Shown: positions 23,519 to 35,677 of the stretch, in pieces | How the letters are laid out: every line of letters begins with the position of its first letter | How positions within the stretch are numbered: the stretch's first letter is position 1 | Made by a program: the position numbers and the translations under genes | From: Sporothrix humicola | Taxonomy: Eukaryota > Ascomycota > Sordariomycetes > Ophiostomatales > Ophiostomataceae | Assembly (NCBI GenBank): GCA_021396245.1 | Contig: WNYE01000063.1 | Span: 62,001 to 126,000, forward strand | Length of the DNA stretch: 64,000 nucleotides | Direction of reading: 5' to 3' | The notes under the pieces: generated by a model | What the model saw: only the letters and a program-made list of their open reading frames with translations | Told to the model about the DNA's origin: nothing | Databases searched by the model: none

Positions 23519-24347
23519 TTAGACGGTGCCCTCCATGTCGGCACCGGTGTTGACCTCAATGGAGGGAAGAACAGCAGTCAGGACCTCACGCTGCACGTTC
23601 TCCTCCTCACCACCGCTCTCCGACGGCGTCTGCTGTTGAACACGGCCACGCGGAAGCGGCTTCCGGCCCTTCTTAACATTAGCCTCAGCAGGCTCAACCT
23701 TGGTCTTGGCTGGCTCGGTGACTTCAGTCTTGTCATCAGACTTGGTGTCGGTGTCAGTCTTGGTGTCAGTCTTATCCTCCGACTTGTTGGCGTCAGTCAC
23801 ATCGGCCTCGATCTCGGCCTTGACCTTGGCGGCCTTGGTTGCAGTCTTACGACGCTTGGGCGTCTTTGGGGGGGTAGGAGGAAGAGCATCCTCCTTGGCA
23901 TCGCCATCACCGTCGGCAGCTGCTTCGATAGTCTTGACAGTCTCCTCAGTATCATCACCCTTGGCCTTGCGCTTGCGAGGCTTGGCCGGCGTCTTGGGCG
24001 GCGACTTGGGCTTGACCACCGTGGTGTTGGTGCGAGCGTCAAGGCCCAGCTTCTGCTTGATCTGGTAGAAGCGTTTCTAAGCTGTCAGCGAGGATTATGA
24101 CAGATGAATAGAAGATGAGACTTACCTTTGCAACCGCCGCATTCTTAAAGCCAGAATCGGCGGCGACACCCTCCCAGTCAATGTCAGGGATGTTGTTCAT
24201 GTTCTTGATCATGTTGAAGAAAAACATGGCCTCCTGCGGGTTGGGATCCGGGAAGCCCGAGCTGGTGCCCGAGTCGTTGCCATTGTCAAGAGTGGCAGCA
24301 ATGACAACTTCCTGGGAGGGAGGAGGAGTAGAAGGTGTATCAGACAT
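23519..24347 (-). CDS. Myb-like (fungal Myb_DNA-bind_8 style) domain protein with acidic/basic tail
   Basis: Exons 24126-24347 and 23519-24076 with a 49-bp intron, 259 aa. Residues ~30-90 form the domain: AMFFFNMIKNMNNIPDIDWEG through V-A-A-D-S-G-F-K-N-A-A-V-A-K, then after the intron KRFYQIKQKLGL. This matches the common fungal small Myb-like fold (hydrophobic helix, I-D-W-x-x-V-A, A-A-x-x-R-x-x-x-I/L). The rest is low complexity: KPKSPPKTPAKPRKRKAK (AT-hook-like PxKRxK without a clean GRP), then Asp/Glu/Lys stretches. Likely nuclear and DNA- or chromatin-binding; the target is unknown. The intron falls between the second and third predicted helices, as in the paralogue at 43.9 kb. First member of the local cluster. 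Confidence 0.85.
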
Positions 24348-25912
24348 TTTGTGTGATTGGGAAGGTATAGATTGTCTATTGTGAGAGAACAAGAGGACTG
24401 GGATATAAGATGGTGCTAATGGGAAACAATCGAGGGGCAGTGAAGTTGAAAGGAAGTGAAAGAGTGAAGGTGATTTTGTTGGTGATCTGTTGTTGTGAGA
24501 CAATAGAACAGTGAATAAGAAGAAGAGAGGAAGGAAGAATAAAAAGGAGGAATGGGTGAGAAAGGAAAGAAGAGGATGGGAGGGAAGATATAGTTACGGG
24601 GGCAGACAAAAGAAACGAGAGAAAATAAAAGGGTAAGTGAGGGAAAATGGGGGTTAAAAAGATGTGAAGATGAAAAGAAGCTGAGAAGACACAGAAAAAC
24701 TTTTTTTTTTTTTGGAATAAATTGATGTAGTAAATTGAGCGGTAAATAAAATAAATATTAAATAAATAAATAAACAGAAACCCCCTCAAAGAAGAAGAAG
24801 AATGCCTGTGAATTTCATGTGAAAGGAGTAAATAAGTCAAGGTAAAGTTAGAAGCAGCTGGGCGTGAATGCGGAGGGTGGAAGAGAATGTGAATCGCGTG
24901 TGATGTGTCGGTCGACATGGAGACTCGAGGGCGGGCCTGCAGACAATCTACTCGACTTTGCACCACAACGCCGCACTTACAAACAAATGAAACAATCAGG
25001 CCATGTTTTTGAATAAAAGAATCGTTTGCTTTTGAAAAGACAGTTCACATCTCCCTTCTGACAAGAAAGTGAGAAGGGACTGAAGGTGACTTGAGAAGTG
25101 GCGCTAGTGTTGACTTACACGCACAAAGTGCACTTTTGTATGTTGGTGGCAAACGCGCACAGTCAATCTGGGGGAAGAGCCATGTGAGATTGACATCAAA
25201 GGGGCAACAATAATATGGCAACAAGGAATAGAAAGTATTTTTTTGAGTGGAGTTGACTATAAAACATAGAATACGGAAGGGAGTGAAAAGAGTTTGAAAG
25301 CGAGCGTGAATTGAGGGCCGCTTTAAATTATGTGGCCATTTTTGTTTTTGGTGTTTCTATATTACATGGACTTGACAAGTCTGGCAGAAGTGGAAAATAA
25401 AGCGTAACGTAAAGAGGAGAAACAAACAGAACAACACTCAGACAACTGGCCGTTGTGTCTAGAGTGAAGAGAGGCGAGGCAATCTACAGTGTAGATCAGG
25501 ACCTGTGGCCATCGACGTAGAATGGTAGAAGAACAATATGAAAACAGAAAATGACAAACGATCATAAGAGCCATAACTCCATAACACTTGAACAACAAAC
25601 CGAGTAGAAATCCCAGACAGACAATAGAAAGCAGAGAACGAAGAAGAGATGGAGCTTAGAGGAAAGAAACCGTGACAGAACGCACAAAGAAAAAAGTAAA
25701 CATAATACAGCCGTAGCCATCATTCGCCGTCTTTTTGACACCCCTACTTCCGTTGTTTTTTGTATCGTTTGAAAGATTTTCCCAGCCGAAACGTCGCAGT
25801 AAACAGAAGAGAAGAAACCCATGAGAAACAGAACGAGAACGAGGAGAAAAAGCAGAGGGAATATAATATAATAACGTCATGAGAATGAGAATGAAAGAAA
25901 ATCGTTAAGCAC
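24348..25912. other. Gene-free, purine-rich spacer
   Basis: About 1.56 kb. The part next to the start at 24347 (to about 24700) is purine-rich on the plus strand, so it is a pyrimidine-rich leader for the minus-strand gene. A T12 run (24700-24715) and taaataaataaataaa (near 24757) are simple repeats. No gene recognised. Confidence 0.55.
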
Positions 25913-27390
25913 TCAGATAGAGTGGTTCTGGTTGTTGCTGCTGGCCTGGCCAAGCATGACATCCCAGCCGCTGTTCTTGGTGAACGCCTGGGCCATAATG
26001 GAAGCCTGAAGAGCTTCGTTCTGCTGCTGCTGGCTGTCAAACTCAGTTTGGAACAGGCCGGGGAGAGATTGACCATCGGTATCAGCGGCATTGCCGGTGG
26101 CGGCACCTCCCATCATATCCAGAGTGGTAGTGTATGGGGACATGTCGAACGTGGGCATAGGGGGAGAGGAGAACGGAGTGGCCATCCAAGGGGAAGGATG
26201 ACTGGTTGTACTGCCGCCAACAGAAGCAGCGCCAGTGTTGAAGTCGAACGTAGGGTCAAAACCACCAACAACAGCGGGATCCGTCATCAGCGGAATTTGC
26301 GTGTGATGGGCAAAGTACTGCTGATGATTGTGGTGGTTGTTTTGGTGCAGATCAGTGTCACTGCTGGGGGTCATCATCCGCGTCTGGCGGAGTATCTGCT
26401 GCTGTTGCTGCTGGAGCTGCTCCGTCATGGAGCCAGCTGAGTGGTGACGCATCATCAGAACGCCGCTTAGATTGACGGGCGTGTTGGGAGAACCGGCCGT
26501 GGTAGAAAGCGCAGGAAGAGAGTGGATACGAGAAGAAGGCGGAACTGCACCACGAGGAAGAGGAATTTGATGCAGAGTTCCAGCCTTCATCGTAGGCGAG
26601 AAGGCGTACATCTTGCGGATCTTCTTCTTCCGTTCGATGGACTCCATTGACTGAACCGCTTCCGTGGGAGGGGATGGGAGGGAAGAGTTGAATGAGGCAT
26701 TGGCTAAAAGGTCCTCCATGGCCTTTTCGTTCGTCTTCGTCTCCAGGACTCCGGATTCCTGTTTGAGCTTGGGCTTGAACTCTAGGGTCTCTGTGAAGTT
26801 GTGGTCCGAGAACATCTCGGGGTCCAGGAAGGACTTGTTCTCCTTCTCCTTCTCGTCCATATCTTGCTTCTTGACATCCTTAATGTCACTGAAGGAGAAA
26901 TCGCTGCTGTCTTCCCGAAGTCTCTTGACAACCGTCTTGGGCTGGCGGTGCTTGTATTCCTTATCCTTGTGCTCCTTTGGCTCCTTTGGCTCCTTGGGCT
27001 TGGACTTGGAAGTAGAACGACTCAGAGATGGCTTGATGTCCTTCGTTTCCTCGTCCTTTCCCTCATTCTTGGCGGCAGCGGCCTCCTTCTTCTGGACCTG
27101 GTTGTCAACCGATGTGCGGAAACGGGCATAGCGCATACGGGCTGCGTGGCCGTTTGAAATGCCCTCGAGGAGAGCCGGATCGCACGCAACTTGGTTCCAG
27201 TCAATCTATAAGAAGAAGGTTAGAATGAAGTCGATGAAACAAGCTAAAGGAAGAAGTGAAATGTATGATATCCACTTACATCCTTCAGACTCTTCTGCTT
27301 CAACATGGCGTACAGCAGACGGGCAATGGCCTTGTCCGGGTTGATTGCGGTACTCTCGTTGCCGCTTGCTCCATTGTTAGTGGGAGGCAT
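25913..27390 (-). CDS. Myb-like domain protein with long Gln/Asn/Ser-rich C-terminus
   Basis: Exons 27280-27390 and 25913-27205 with a 74-bp intron (gtaagt ... cttatag), 467 aa. The domain spans residues ~17-70: DKAIARLLYAMLKQKSLKD, then the intron, then IDWNQVACDPALLEGISNG and HAARMRYARFR, which is the classic fungal form in which N-G-H-A-A-R-M-R-Y-x-R-F-R is the recognition helix. The intron is phase 0 exactly before I-D-W, as in the 43.9-kb paralogue. The remainder is disordered: Lys/Glu-rich (70-140), then Gln-rich (QLQQQQQQILRQ, about 240), His/Asn/Gln, and Gly/Thr/Asp-rich sequence, reminiscent of an activation domain. Probably a nuclear transcription or chromatin factor. No direct target evidence. 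Confidence 0.85.
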
Positions 27391-30300
27391 GTTGGCTGTT
27401 GTTGAGGGTATGGTAAGTCGAGGAATTGTGAGGAAAAAAGAAAACAAGATGAAAGTCGAGAGAAGGGGTCGAATTATTCTAGTCGAGAAAGAGACAAGTC
27501 GAAGTAGACGGGACACGAAAAGAAAGGTAGCCAAAGCTGTTTTATACGTTATGAAAGATCGGTTGAGAACATGGGATTGGGCGATATCGAGTAAAAAGAA
27601 GAAGCCGAAACAAGAATATGAAAAAGGATGAGACCGGGACGATGTCGGTGGTTATACGGTTGATTGCACGGTCCGTTTGAAAAAGGCCGGTATCAACGAC
27701 AAGAAGAGCCGAGTTGAGAACGAGTGGTGAAAGATGAGGATGAGAAAGAAGTATGGGACGAGACGAGGATTATTAAGAGAAGAGGACAAGAGGTGAAGAT
27801 GCAGGATGCAAGGCTGCAAAGGAGAATACGAATCGGAAGAGGATGAAAAAAGAGAAAAGGGGAAAGGAAGAGAGGATGTGAAAGGCGTGAAAAGCGAGAG
27901 AAGAAATCAAAGGAGTGAAAAGAAATAGGGCGGGAGGCGAGAGCCTGGGAATATATGCGGCTGAGTGAAAAAGATCGAAAGAAGGGTTGGTAGGCTATGG
28001 TAGGGTGGTGGTGGGGATTTGGGGGGGATGAGTAGTGTAAGTCCTGAAAAATAGGGAGGCACAGGGGGGTTAGATAGATGGGGTGGAGGATGCGCACTAC
28101 GAAATGGCGGAGAGGGTGTCTACATATACAGAGTTACAGGATACAGGATTCACGGGAGGCTAGACTTGCAACTGTTTTTATTTCTTTTTCCTTTCTTTTG
28201 TTCTTATTTGTCTGATCTTGCCCTTTTCTGGTTCTTGGGGCTCTGTTTCAAAGGATCTTCGCTCGGGAAGAGATGTGGAAACCAAAATAGAGGACCGTCG
28301 TCATTCGTATTTACCGTGGACGATACTAGACAAGAAAGAAATGCGAACCGGTCGAAAAGAAAAAGAGGAATGCCGCTGTCGTAGTCGTAGTCGGGTTGCC
28401 GGTGTAAGAGACAAAGAGCGGCAAAGAAGTACAGATGGGGTGTGTTTGTAGCGGAGTGGCTAACTGCTTTTGCAAATAACAAAAAGAAAAGCAAAAGGCG
28501 GAGTGACCAGGACCAGGAGCTTCAGACGATGTAGAAGGCTGGAAGAGACGCGGCTTACTTATATATCCGTCGCAGGTTTGGGAATGATTACGACGTCAAG
28601 GCAAAAGAGTGACGAGGCAACAGATCTTGTGAGGCAGAAAATAAGAGTCAAACGAAGGCGGAGATGCGATGCAGGGTGCCGCGTGCTTCAAATATGCGAA
28701 CCGATGAGCCAAAATGGCGATCGGTTGCCTGGTTACTGGATGCCTTGAAGGCGACGACAAAATAAACTACGACGTCTCTGACAAAAGGTACAGAGCACAA
28801 GGCGGGAGGCAAAACGAAAAGGTGTGCGATCCATGTGAATTGCAGCGTGCAAAAGGCGGCCCGAGTGCGTGCACGACACAAATGGGATGAAAGGGACGAA
28901 TAGGATGACGAGATAGACAAATCTACGGAAAGGGAAATAGAGGAGAAGCTAGAACACGAGAGCTAAAGAGGTGGGTGGAGAGGTGGAGATAAAAAAAATA
29001 AAAAAGACGAGGACATGCCAGTTCGCGTAAAGTGGTTTTCTTTATTCTGGCGTTTCTTTTCTGTTGGGACGGGGGAGGCGGCAGGGGTGAAGTGAAAGTG
29101 AGAGGGGTGTGAGAGGTAGAGGTTGTTGCGGACAACCAAAGGTGAAAAGGTAGTGAGGAGAGGGTGACAAGAAGGCGAACAGCGAGCCAGATACACAGGA
29201 AATGTCGACGACGAAAAGACGGCTGAAACAGAGGCAAAAAGGGCTTGGCTACAACGAAAAAGATCAAGAGGGGCGTGTTGGACGGGGGGATTGTTTGGAG
29301 AGACAAGAAAAGTGAGTCACTGTGCAAGGAATTAAAACCAAAGTCCGGGACAAATGGGAGACGAAAGAGCGAGGAAAAAGAAGGAAAAGAAGGATGTAAA
29401 AAGAGCCGATTTCAGGACCAGGCCGAACTAAGGCAGGCCGAGCGATCTGGAGCGATCTTTTGGCCACCCGGTCCGGCCGACTTTGGAAGGTTGAAAAGAC
29501 GACCTCACAAGACAAAAAGAACAGCCAAGTTGATTGGAAAACAACGAGGGAATTGCGCAAGGCTGAAGATGAACGGCAAATGCGGTTTGTGAAGCCCCGA
29601 AAAAACGAGGCGGACGGCAATTCGAACTCAAACGAGAGGATGAAAAGGCGGCAAAGAGGGAAAAACTGAAGACAAAATGCGACACAATTGTATGGGTTGC
29701 CTTGTGAACAGGATGGATGGATGGGATGGGATGGTGTGAGACCAAGGAATGCAGGGGGAAGCGCATTAGTGTTGAGCAGAATTTGCGATGCTCCGTTGAC
29801 GGGGTGCAAAAACGAGGAAAAACGAGGAAAAAGAGAGAAAAAAGGGAAAAGTCGAGACAAACGCCTGCGACACGTCACGTCCGGGAGGGGCGGGGTGGGA
29901 GGGAAGGAGGGACCAGCGCCAAAATTGGACACGATATTGACGCCTGAGCACATGATCTGACCGAAAAGTGGAGCCAACCACTTCTACGCGAAATAAGAAG
30001 CAAGCAAGTGCGAGCAAAACCTCGCAGCGATTCTCCAAAAATTCAGGCAGCAGCGGCCAGGCCCACTTTTCTCGGAATGGCGTTCCCTTGCATCGTTTTG
30101 CTGCCTTGTGGCCTGAGGACTTGAGGAGACAGGATTGTACCGAATGGAGAAGAGCGGCGAGAAAGACACCCGACATGACGCGAAGAGACGAGAGACGAGG
30201 GGAAAAAAGCTCTTTGGAGCTGCAAATGTTGTGCAGCTGTTGAAAATCCAGCTGAAGCATCTTGGTTCTCGCGCAACCACTTTACGCGTAGTTCGTGATT

Positions 30301-30986
30301 CGTCACGTGAATCTGGGGAAAAGGTATGGTGCAAGACGAGACAGGTTTAGCGCACGGGCCCTCTTTCCTTCTTCTTTCCTTCCATCTGACTTGGAACTGT
30401 GACGAGAAATGCTCACAGAAGGAAGGTACCTGTCCAGCTGTCCACCCGCCCATTGCGCCTTCCCCTCCCTTGCTCTTCAGCTCCCCAGCCCCGGCCGTTC
30501 GTTAGAGAATAAGGTGTAGCTGCCACCAAATCGTAAACATTTTGACTTCTTCTCATCGCACTCACAAGTACGACGTATTATTCATAATTGAACCCCCAGC
30601 AAGAGGAAAAGGTACCGGTGTACCTCTTGATTTAGCTTCGACGCCCACTACGGAGGACCGACTACAAGCGGAAAGTAGCAGTCACAAGCGCCGGACCGAC
30701 TTGAGTAGTCGAGTTCCAGTTTGACCAGTATTCACTCTTCTTCAATCGGCCAATTCAAGCATCCACACCTTTAATAAGGGACTCTATTACGCTCCACTCC
30801 ACGTGGGAATTCGAGATTCGAGGTTCCCCGAAGCTCTTCAAAGCTGGTTTGGTAGCCCTTACACCCTCATCGTCTCATATCTTATGAGAGCCGGTGAATG
30901 AGTAAGGCTGACCTCGGGGTTCCTGTCCTTAACCGGACTGACTGAGCTTCTGTTTCTTAATCATTTGCTTCAAGGGCTTTCCCCCA
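27391..30986. other. Long gene-free stretch with strong purine bias on the plus strand
   Basis: About 3.6 kb. From 27.4 to about 29.9 kb the plus strand is dominated by A and G (many gaaaag, gagaag, ggaaaaa words), so it reads as a polypyrimidine leader or upstream region for the minus-strand gene ending at 27390. From 30.3 kb onward composition is balanced and it probably holds the promoter of the plus-strand gene at 30987. Frames in it are low complexity with no domain signature. Confidence 0.5.
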
Positions 30987-32843
30987 ATGATGAACAGCAA
31001 GAACTGGAACGATCGAGCAGACAAGGACCTCTTCTTTACCATTCTGTCCGTCAAGAACATTGGCGTCATCAGCGGCGCAGAATGGGTCATTATCGGCCAG
31101 CACATGCGCACCCTCGGCTACGGGTTCTCAAATGAAGGATGTCGTCAACACTTCCAGGGTCTTAGGCGGGCCCAGAACAAGATTGAGACATCCACGGCCA
31201 ATGGCGGCAACACAACTACCCCGGGCAGCGGTGCCAGCAGTACGGCCGCTGCCGCAGCCAACAAGGTCGACCCTGCACTGAATCCGATTACCCGACGACC
31301 TGGCGGGCCCGGTCGGCGCCGATCACGAAAACAGTCGTCGGGAGAGGAGGAGAGCAGGGATGCCGACCAGGGTGCCGACTTGAATATCGACCCAGCTTTA
31401 CAGGCCGATGCTGCCAAGACGACAACCACCACCGAGGGAGACACATCTGTGGTCACAGCCCTGGAAGATGTCAAGGCCGATCTTGACGCCGATGAGAATA
31501 AAGTCGACCCTGACGGTGAGGGTGAGGTCGATCCGGATGCACCAGTTCCTGTTCCAGCAACCGCCACAATCAGTGCGGAGCTCCTTGCTGCAGCAACGGC
31601 GAGTGGCTTGCAGCCGTTGTTGGAACATACACACGGGCATACGCATGTTCATCCACCACAAGCCTTAGGGAATGGTGCTGCCGACGATAATAGTGTTGGT
31701 ATCGCTGGGATGAGTGATGTCGTTGGCATGGGTGGCAATGCTCCCGGAGCCCCTCCTGCTTCGGTGGGTACACAGGTACATCACGGCCACGTACAACAGC
31801 AACAGCATCAACAGCAGCACACCCACCCAAATAACCAACCACACCCCTCTTTTCATGCACACCAGGCACAACAGTACCATGTACCTACGGAGCCCGTACA
31901 GCAACAGCAGCAGCAACAACATCTCCAACATCCACAACCATACTCACACCAGCATCCCCCACAACAACACCTCCAACACCAACATCAGGGTCATCATTCA
32001 ACACCACAGAGTGCTCAGCAACAGCTTCTCCAGCAACAACAGCTCCGACAACGGCATGAGGAGCAGCTTAGACAACACCGCGAAACTGTGCAACAACAAC
32101 AAATACAACAACAACAAATGGCGCAGCAACAAAGTCAAATACCACAGCATCAGACGGAGCAAAGCCAGTTCCAGGAAAGGCAACGGCAGATGTTTACCCA
32201 ACAACAGCACCAGCACCAGCACCAGCACCAGCAATACTTTGGCCATCAACAGACACAACCACACCCACAACAGCACCAGCCACATCTTCACCACCAACAA
32301 CAGCCAAAGGGACAGCACCCGGTTCAACAAGTGCAGCATAACAACGGGAACCCGGACCTGCACTCTCTTGAAGATGCTGCTGGCGAGGATGATGTGCCTG
32401 GTATGGCTATTGGAGTCGGTGTACCTTCTGGCATTAACGTTTCTGTTAGCCTGGGTGTTGCCGATATAGGAACACCAAGCATAGCCGAGGTTGGTGTTGG
32501 TGTCGGACTGCCTGGCCTTGCTGTTGACCACGGTTCAACCGACAACAGTGGTAACAGCAATGCCAACGATAACGAAGACGATGCAGACGGTGATCACGAG
32601 GTCGATGCCGACGCTGATGCTGATGGCGACGACGACGGCCATCAACCACACGCAAAGCGGCAAAAGCTTGACCCAGACGCTGTTGCCGTTGCCGTCGACT
32701 CGACATTAGAAGACCAAGCGGTTTTGACAGCTCTGGCTGCACACAATCGATCAGCATATTCAAGCGAGTGAGTTGCCCTTCTTCGATCCCAATTTATCAT
32801 CGCTCTCCGCTAACTTGGTAGTTTCCATTACGGCGAAGCATAG
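30987..32843 (+). CDS. Myb/SANT-like protein (QHFQGLRR type) with Gln/His-rich region
   Basis: Exons 30987-32767 and 32822-32843 (intron 54 bp, gtgagt ... gctaacttggtag) give 600 aa ending DFHYGEA; if unspliced, it would stop four bases later at TGA. The N-terminal ~65 residues are a highly conserved fungal module: WNDRADKDLFFTILSVKNIG, SGAEWVIIGQHMRTLGYGF, SNEGCRQHFQGLRRAQNK. It is the uninterrupted version of the domain that the adjacent cassette array (33.7-36.8 kb) splits by an intron. The module is followed by a Ser/Thr/Ala linker, basic RRRSRK, a His/Gln-rich stretch (about residues 265-450, many Q runs, nucleotides 31780-32340) and an Asp-rich patch with a PHAKRQK nuclear signal near 555. 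Likely a nuclear DNA-associated protein. Function unknown. Confidence 0.82.
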
Positions 32844-33678
32844 AGTGCCCCAGATATCTTGGACGACGCCGACGTGTGGTTATGGGAATGGATGACAATG
32901 GACGACAAAGACGGGAACGAGAATGGGTGAACGACGACAGATGACAATCGACGGATGACAGAACTTTACGGCCACAGCTGGCCTCAAAGACAGAACGTTC
33001 CTTTTTTGACGACCGTTTTTCTCGCATTTATGACTGAAAGAACTTTTGATTTTATTTTGCTCTCTCTCATTTATTCTCATAGACTACCTGCGCGGGAATA
33101 TTACAATTGGGTACTATATACTTGCATTTGTTTTTCGGAAGGGAGGGATAACATTTGGATTTCTCATTGGTGGGCTATTGTTGATTCTGGGAGACTGAGC
33201 CTTTGTTTTCATCTTACTTTCTTTGTCCACAGCTAGCGAGTGTTTAGCGACTATATTGGCGATTTATGATAATTTTATCTTCCGTCCTACCCCTTGTTTG
33301 ACTGTTTCTCTGCTCTGCTTGACTGCTCGTGTCGTGCACGTTCATTCCATTTCACCGCCCACCAGTTTTCACGATCCGATACCATTGTCTGTCTTGAACA
33401 GTCCTTCCCCACACCAATTCACTACCAGCAAATATCCCTGTCTGTCCAGTACCATATTCAGCATAGTCAACATCTCCACATCTAACTTACACCTTCGCAC
33501 TTCCACCTCAACATCGACATCATCTTCAATCTCGTCAACACCATCAACTCCCTTCAAATTCTGCAAATCGGTCTCGATCATTATACTCCTCCACAGCCAC
33601 CTCCGTTGCTTCAATTTCTACATATCGTTGCATACATTCAGCATAAACCACAAAAAGACAACTCTACTCACGGTCACT
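32844..33678. promoter_or_regulatory. Leader/promoter region of the cassette array
   Basis: About 830 bp; from 33290 strongly C/T-rich on the plus strand with CA-type ends (catca, caaca), like the leaders before the other plus-strand Myb-like genes. No coding signature. Confidence 0.5.
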
Positions 33679-33916
33679 ATGTCAGCCACTGAGGTTAATA
33701 AGAACGAGAAGACCTCCAAGGTGAGAAACGCGAGTTATTATATCACAGGGTGTATCATATGCTGACATTCCAGTGGGACAATGACGCCCATATGAAGCTC
33801 TGCGTTGCGCTCGCAGATGCGCTCGTTGCCGCCGATAGTTCGGCTCTCAAGCAGAGCGAGGTCATTGTGGCCTCGCTGGCTGCCAACAACGCGCCCTTTA
33901 CTTGGGAGGCCGTGCG
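33679..33916 (+). CDS. Array cassette 1 (Myb-like first half)
   Basis: Two small exons, 33679-33720 (MSATEVNKNEKTSK) and 33774-33916, with a 53-bp intron (gtgaga ... cattccag). Domain half: WDNDAHMKLCVALADALVAA ... ANNAPFTWEAVR. The donor CG|GTAGGT follows; read through, it gives an immediate TAG, so an unspliced transcript makes a 62-aa domain fragment. Joined to 36444 the product is 155 aa. A nearer, relic-like acceptor lies at 34021-34025 (tttag followed by AAAGCTCC, similar to the AAGCTCC of the shared exon), suggesting a decayed own second exon. Confidence 0.65.
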
Positions 33917-34217
33917 GTAGGTTGACTGTGTTGTGTTGTATTTTATTTTTCTTCGTTCTCTCTGTCCTTGCTGTTCCTCTTCTCTTTTTGCGTCTGTTCT
34001 TAGTTTCGCGTTTGTTTGCCTTTAGAAAGCTCCACTCTTACCCTTTTAACATAAACTTGCTCGTCCTCGCCGTCTTCACTTCCCTCTTCCTCTTTCACAA
34101 CTCTGCATCTTAACATCGACATTCTCTTCTCCTTTATACGTTTAATCTTCTACAATCACTACCACCCCCTTTTTACTTTCCAACGAACACCTCTTTACAT
34201 TCACTACAACAATCGCA

Positions 34218-34366
34218 ATGCCTGTCAAGTGGGACGAAGCGGCCACGTCGGCTCTCTTCATTTCGGTCCTGGCTGTGGCCTGCCCGACCCTGAATGACGA
34301 GCAGAAGGAGAAGATCGCGGAGGAGATGCAGTCCCGCGGATACGACGTTAACTGGAATGGCATACG
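34218..34366 (+). CDS. Array cassette 2 (Myb-like first half)
   Basis: Starts at cgcaATGCCTGTC. Encodes MPVKWDEAATSALFISVLAV ... DEQKEKIAEEMQSRGY ... WNGIR; donor CG|GTACTA, phase 2. The G-Y before the donor matches the G-Y-x-F-T position of the uninterrupted paralogue at 30.99 kb. Predicted 143 aa when joined to 36444. Unspliced, the frame runs on through C/T-rich sequence with no recognisable protein. Confidence 0.65.
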
Positions 34367-34645
34367 GTACTATTTAATCTTGTCTTTGCTGTTTTGTTCT
34401 GTTTCGTTGCGCTTCCATAGTCTTCTTGTTCTGCACGCTTCATCACCCGCAAGCGCGGTCTGTCTCCTTCCCTTTCTTGTTGTGCACTTATTTAACCCTA
34501 CATCTTCTTCTTTGATTCGTTCTCCACCCATCTACTCTTCTCTTCTCCCCAAACTTCCCAACACCGCATTATCATCACTTCTTCAACACACTCCCAACCC
34601 AACGCACATTTTTCAAGACACCCTCTCCTACTTGAAATCATCACA

Positions 34646-34782
34646 ATGTCTCGTTGGGATACCATGAAAGATGAGCTTATTCTGGCTCTCTACGACACCA
34701 AGACGCCCAATGTCGAAGAGAAGCAGCAGATCGTGGATATTCTTGCCACCAAAGGCTACACCATCACTTGGGATGCAATCCG
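34646..34782 (+). CDS. Array cassette 3 (Myb-like first half)
   Basis: Starts at cacaATGTCTCG. Encodes MSRWDTMKDELILALYDTKT then VEEKQQIVDILATKGYTITW and DAIR; donor CG|GTACTT, phase 2; 139 aa when joined to 36444. A local acceptor at 34861-34864 (ctatag, giving an 82-bp intron) would instead add PLARLHAILHFLQ and stop soon after; this may be a worn-out own second exon. Confidence 0.65.
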
Positions 34783-35243
34783 GTACTTTTCTCCTCATTG
34801 TCTTGCTGTCTTTCAATGCCCGTATCTTCGATTTCGTTGTCTTTCTTTCTTTCTCTTTCTATAGCCCCCTGGCCCGGCTTCATGCGATTTTACACTTTCT
34901 TCAATCCCAGTTTTGCACTGAGTTTCGTGTTTAGTTTTCACATCCGTGTCACAATTTCCTCGACTACGCGCGTTTGTTCATCCCATCTTTTACACTTCCC
35001 AACAATCCACTCCCCAACCATACGCGTATTTTCTGTCCTGCCTGCCATCGTGATTCTCCTATATTTTACCCTCGTCACCAATCATTCACCCACCCTACAC
35101 GTCACTTGCACTCTTCTACAACACATATTTATCCCAAATTACTTCTTACTTCTTCATACCTTAATCTTCCTTATTTTTCTACATCTCTTTCTATTTTTCA
35201 CCTTAACTCCAAAAAGACCCTACAAACCCTCAACCATACAACA

Positions 35244-35416
35244 ATGTCAGACACAACTCCTGCCAAACGCTTCAACCAGAACTGGGACGAGCCCGGCGTC
35301 TATCGTGAGATCCTTGCCATCATGACCACTGCCTACAAACCCTCCAAGGAGGTTCTTATGGACATCGTGACGCAGATGAACGAGCGAGGCTACCAGTTCA
35401 CTTACCACGGCTTGTA
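35244..35416 (+). CDS. Array cassette 4 (Myb-like first half)
   Basis: Starts at acaacaATGTCAGAC. Encodes an N-tail plus KRFNQNWDEPGVYREILAIM ... DIVTQMNERGYQFTYHGL; donor TA|GTAAGA, phase 2, the strongest donor in the array. Without splicing the TAG that spans the junction ends the protein at once. 151 aa when joined to 36444 (junction codon Tyr). It is the closest relative of cassette 5 (shared KRF-Q-W, PGVYR, YKP, GYQFTY), so this pair looks like the most recent duplication. Confidence 0.68.
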
Positions 35417-35677
35417 GTAAGACTAAACTTTGACACCCCTCTTTCCTTTTTCACATCTTCACGCGTCCCTTACCCGTGCATTATATTTCACCCTCCTCTC
35501 ACATTCACATACCCTCCTCTTCCCTCTATATCCCACCACTCAAACATCAATCTACTCAACATCTACATTTTCATCTTTTGCTCTTTTCCTTCCATTTCTC
35601 TTGCCTCTACTGCTCCTCATCCCCATCAACATCATCGCAACCATCTCTTCACTTCACCATCTACCTCTTCTTCGAAA

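Noticed and set aside
29264..29977. Minus-strand open frame of 237 codons
   Set aside because: Same cause: stop-poor polypyrimidine sequence, no conserved motif.
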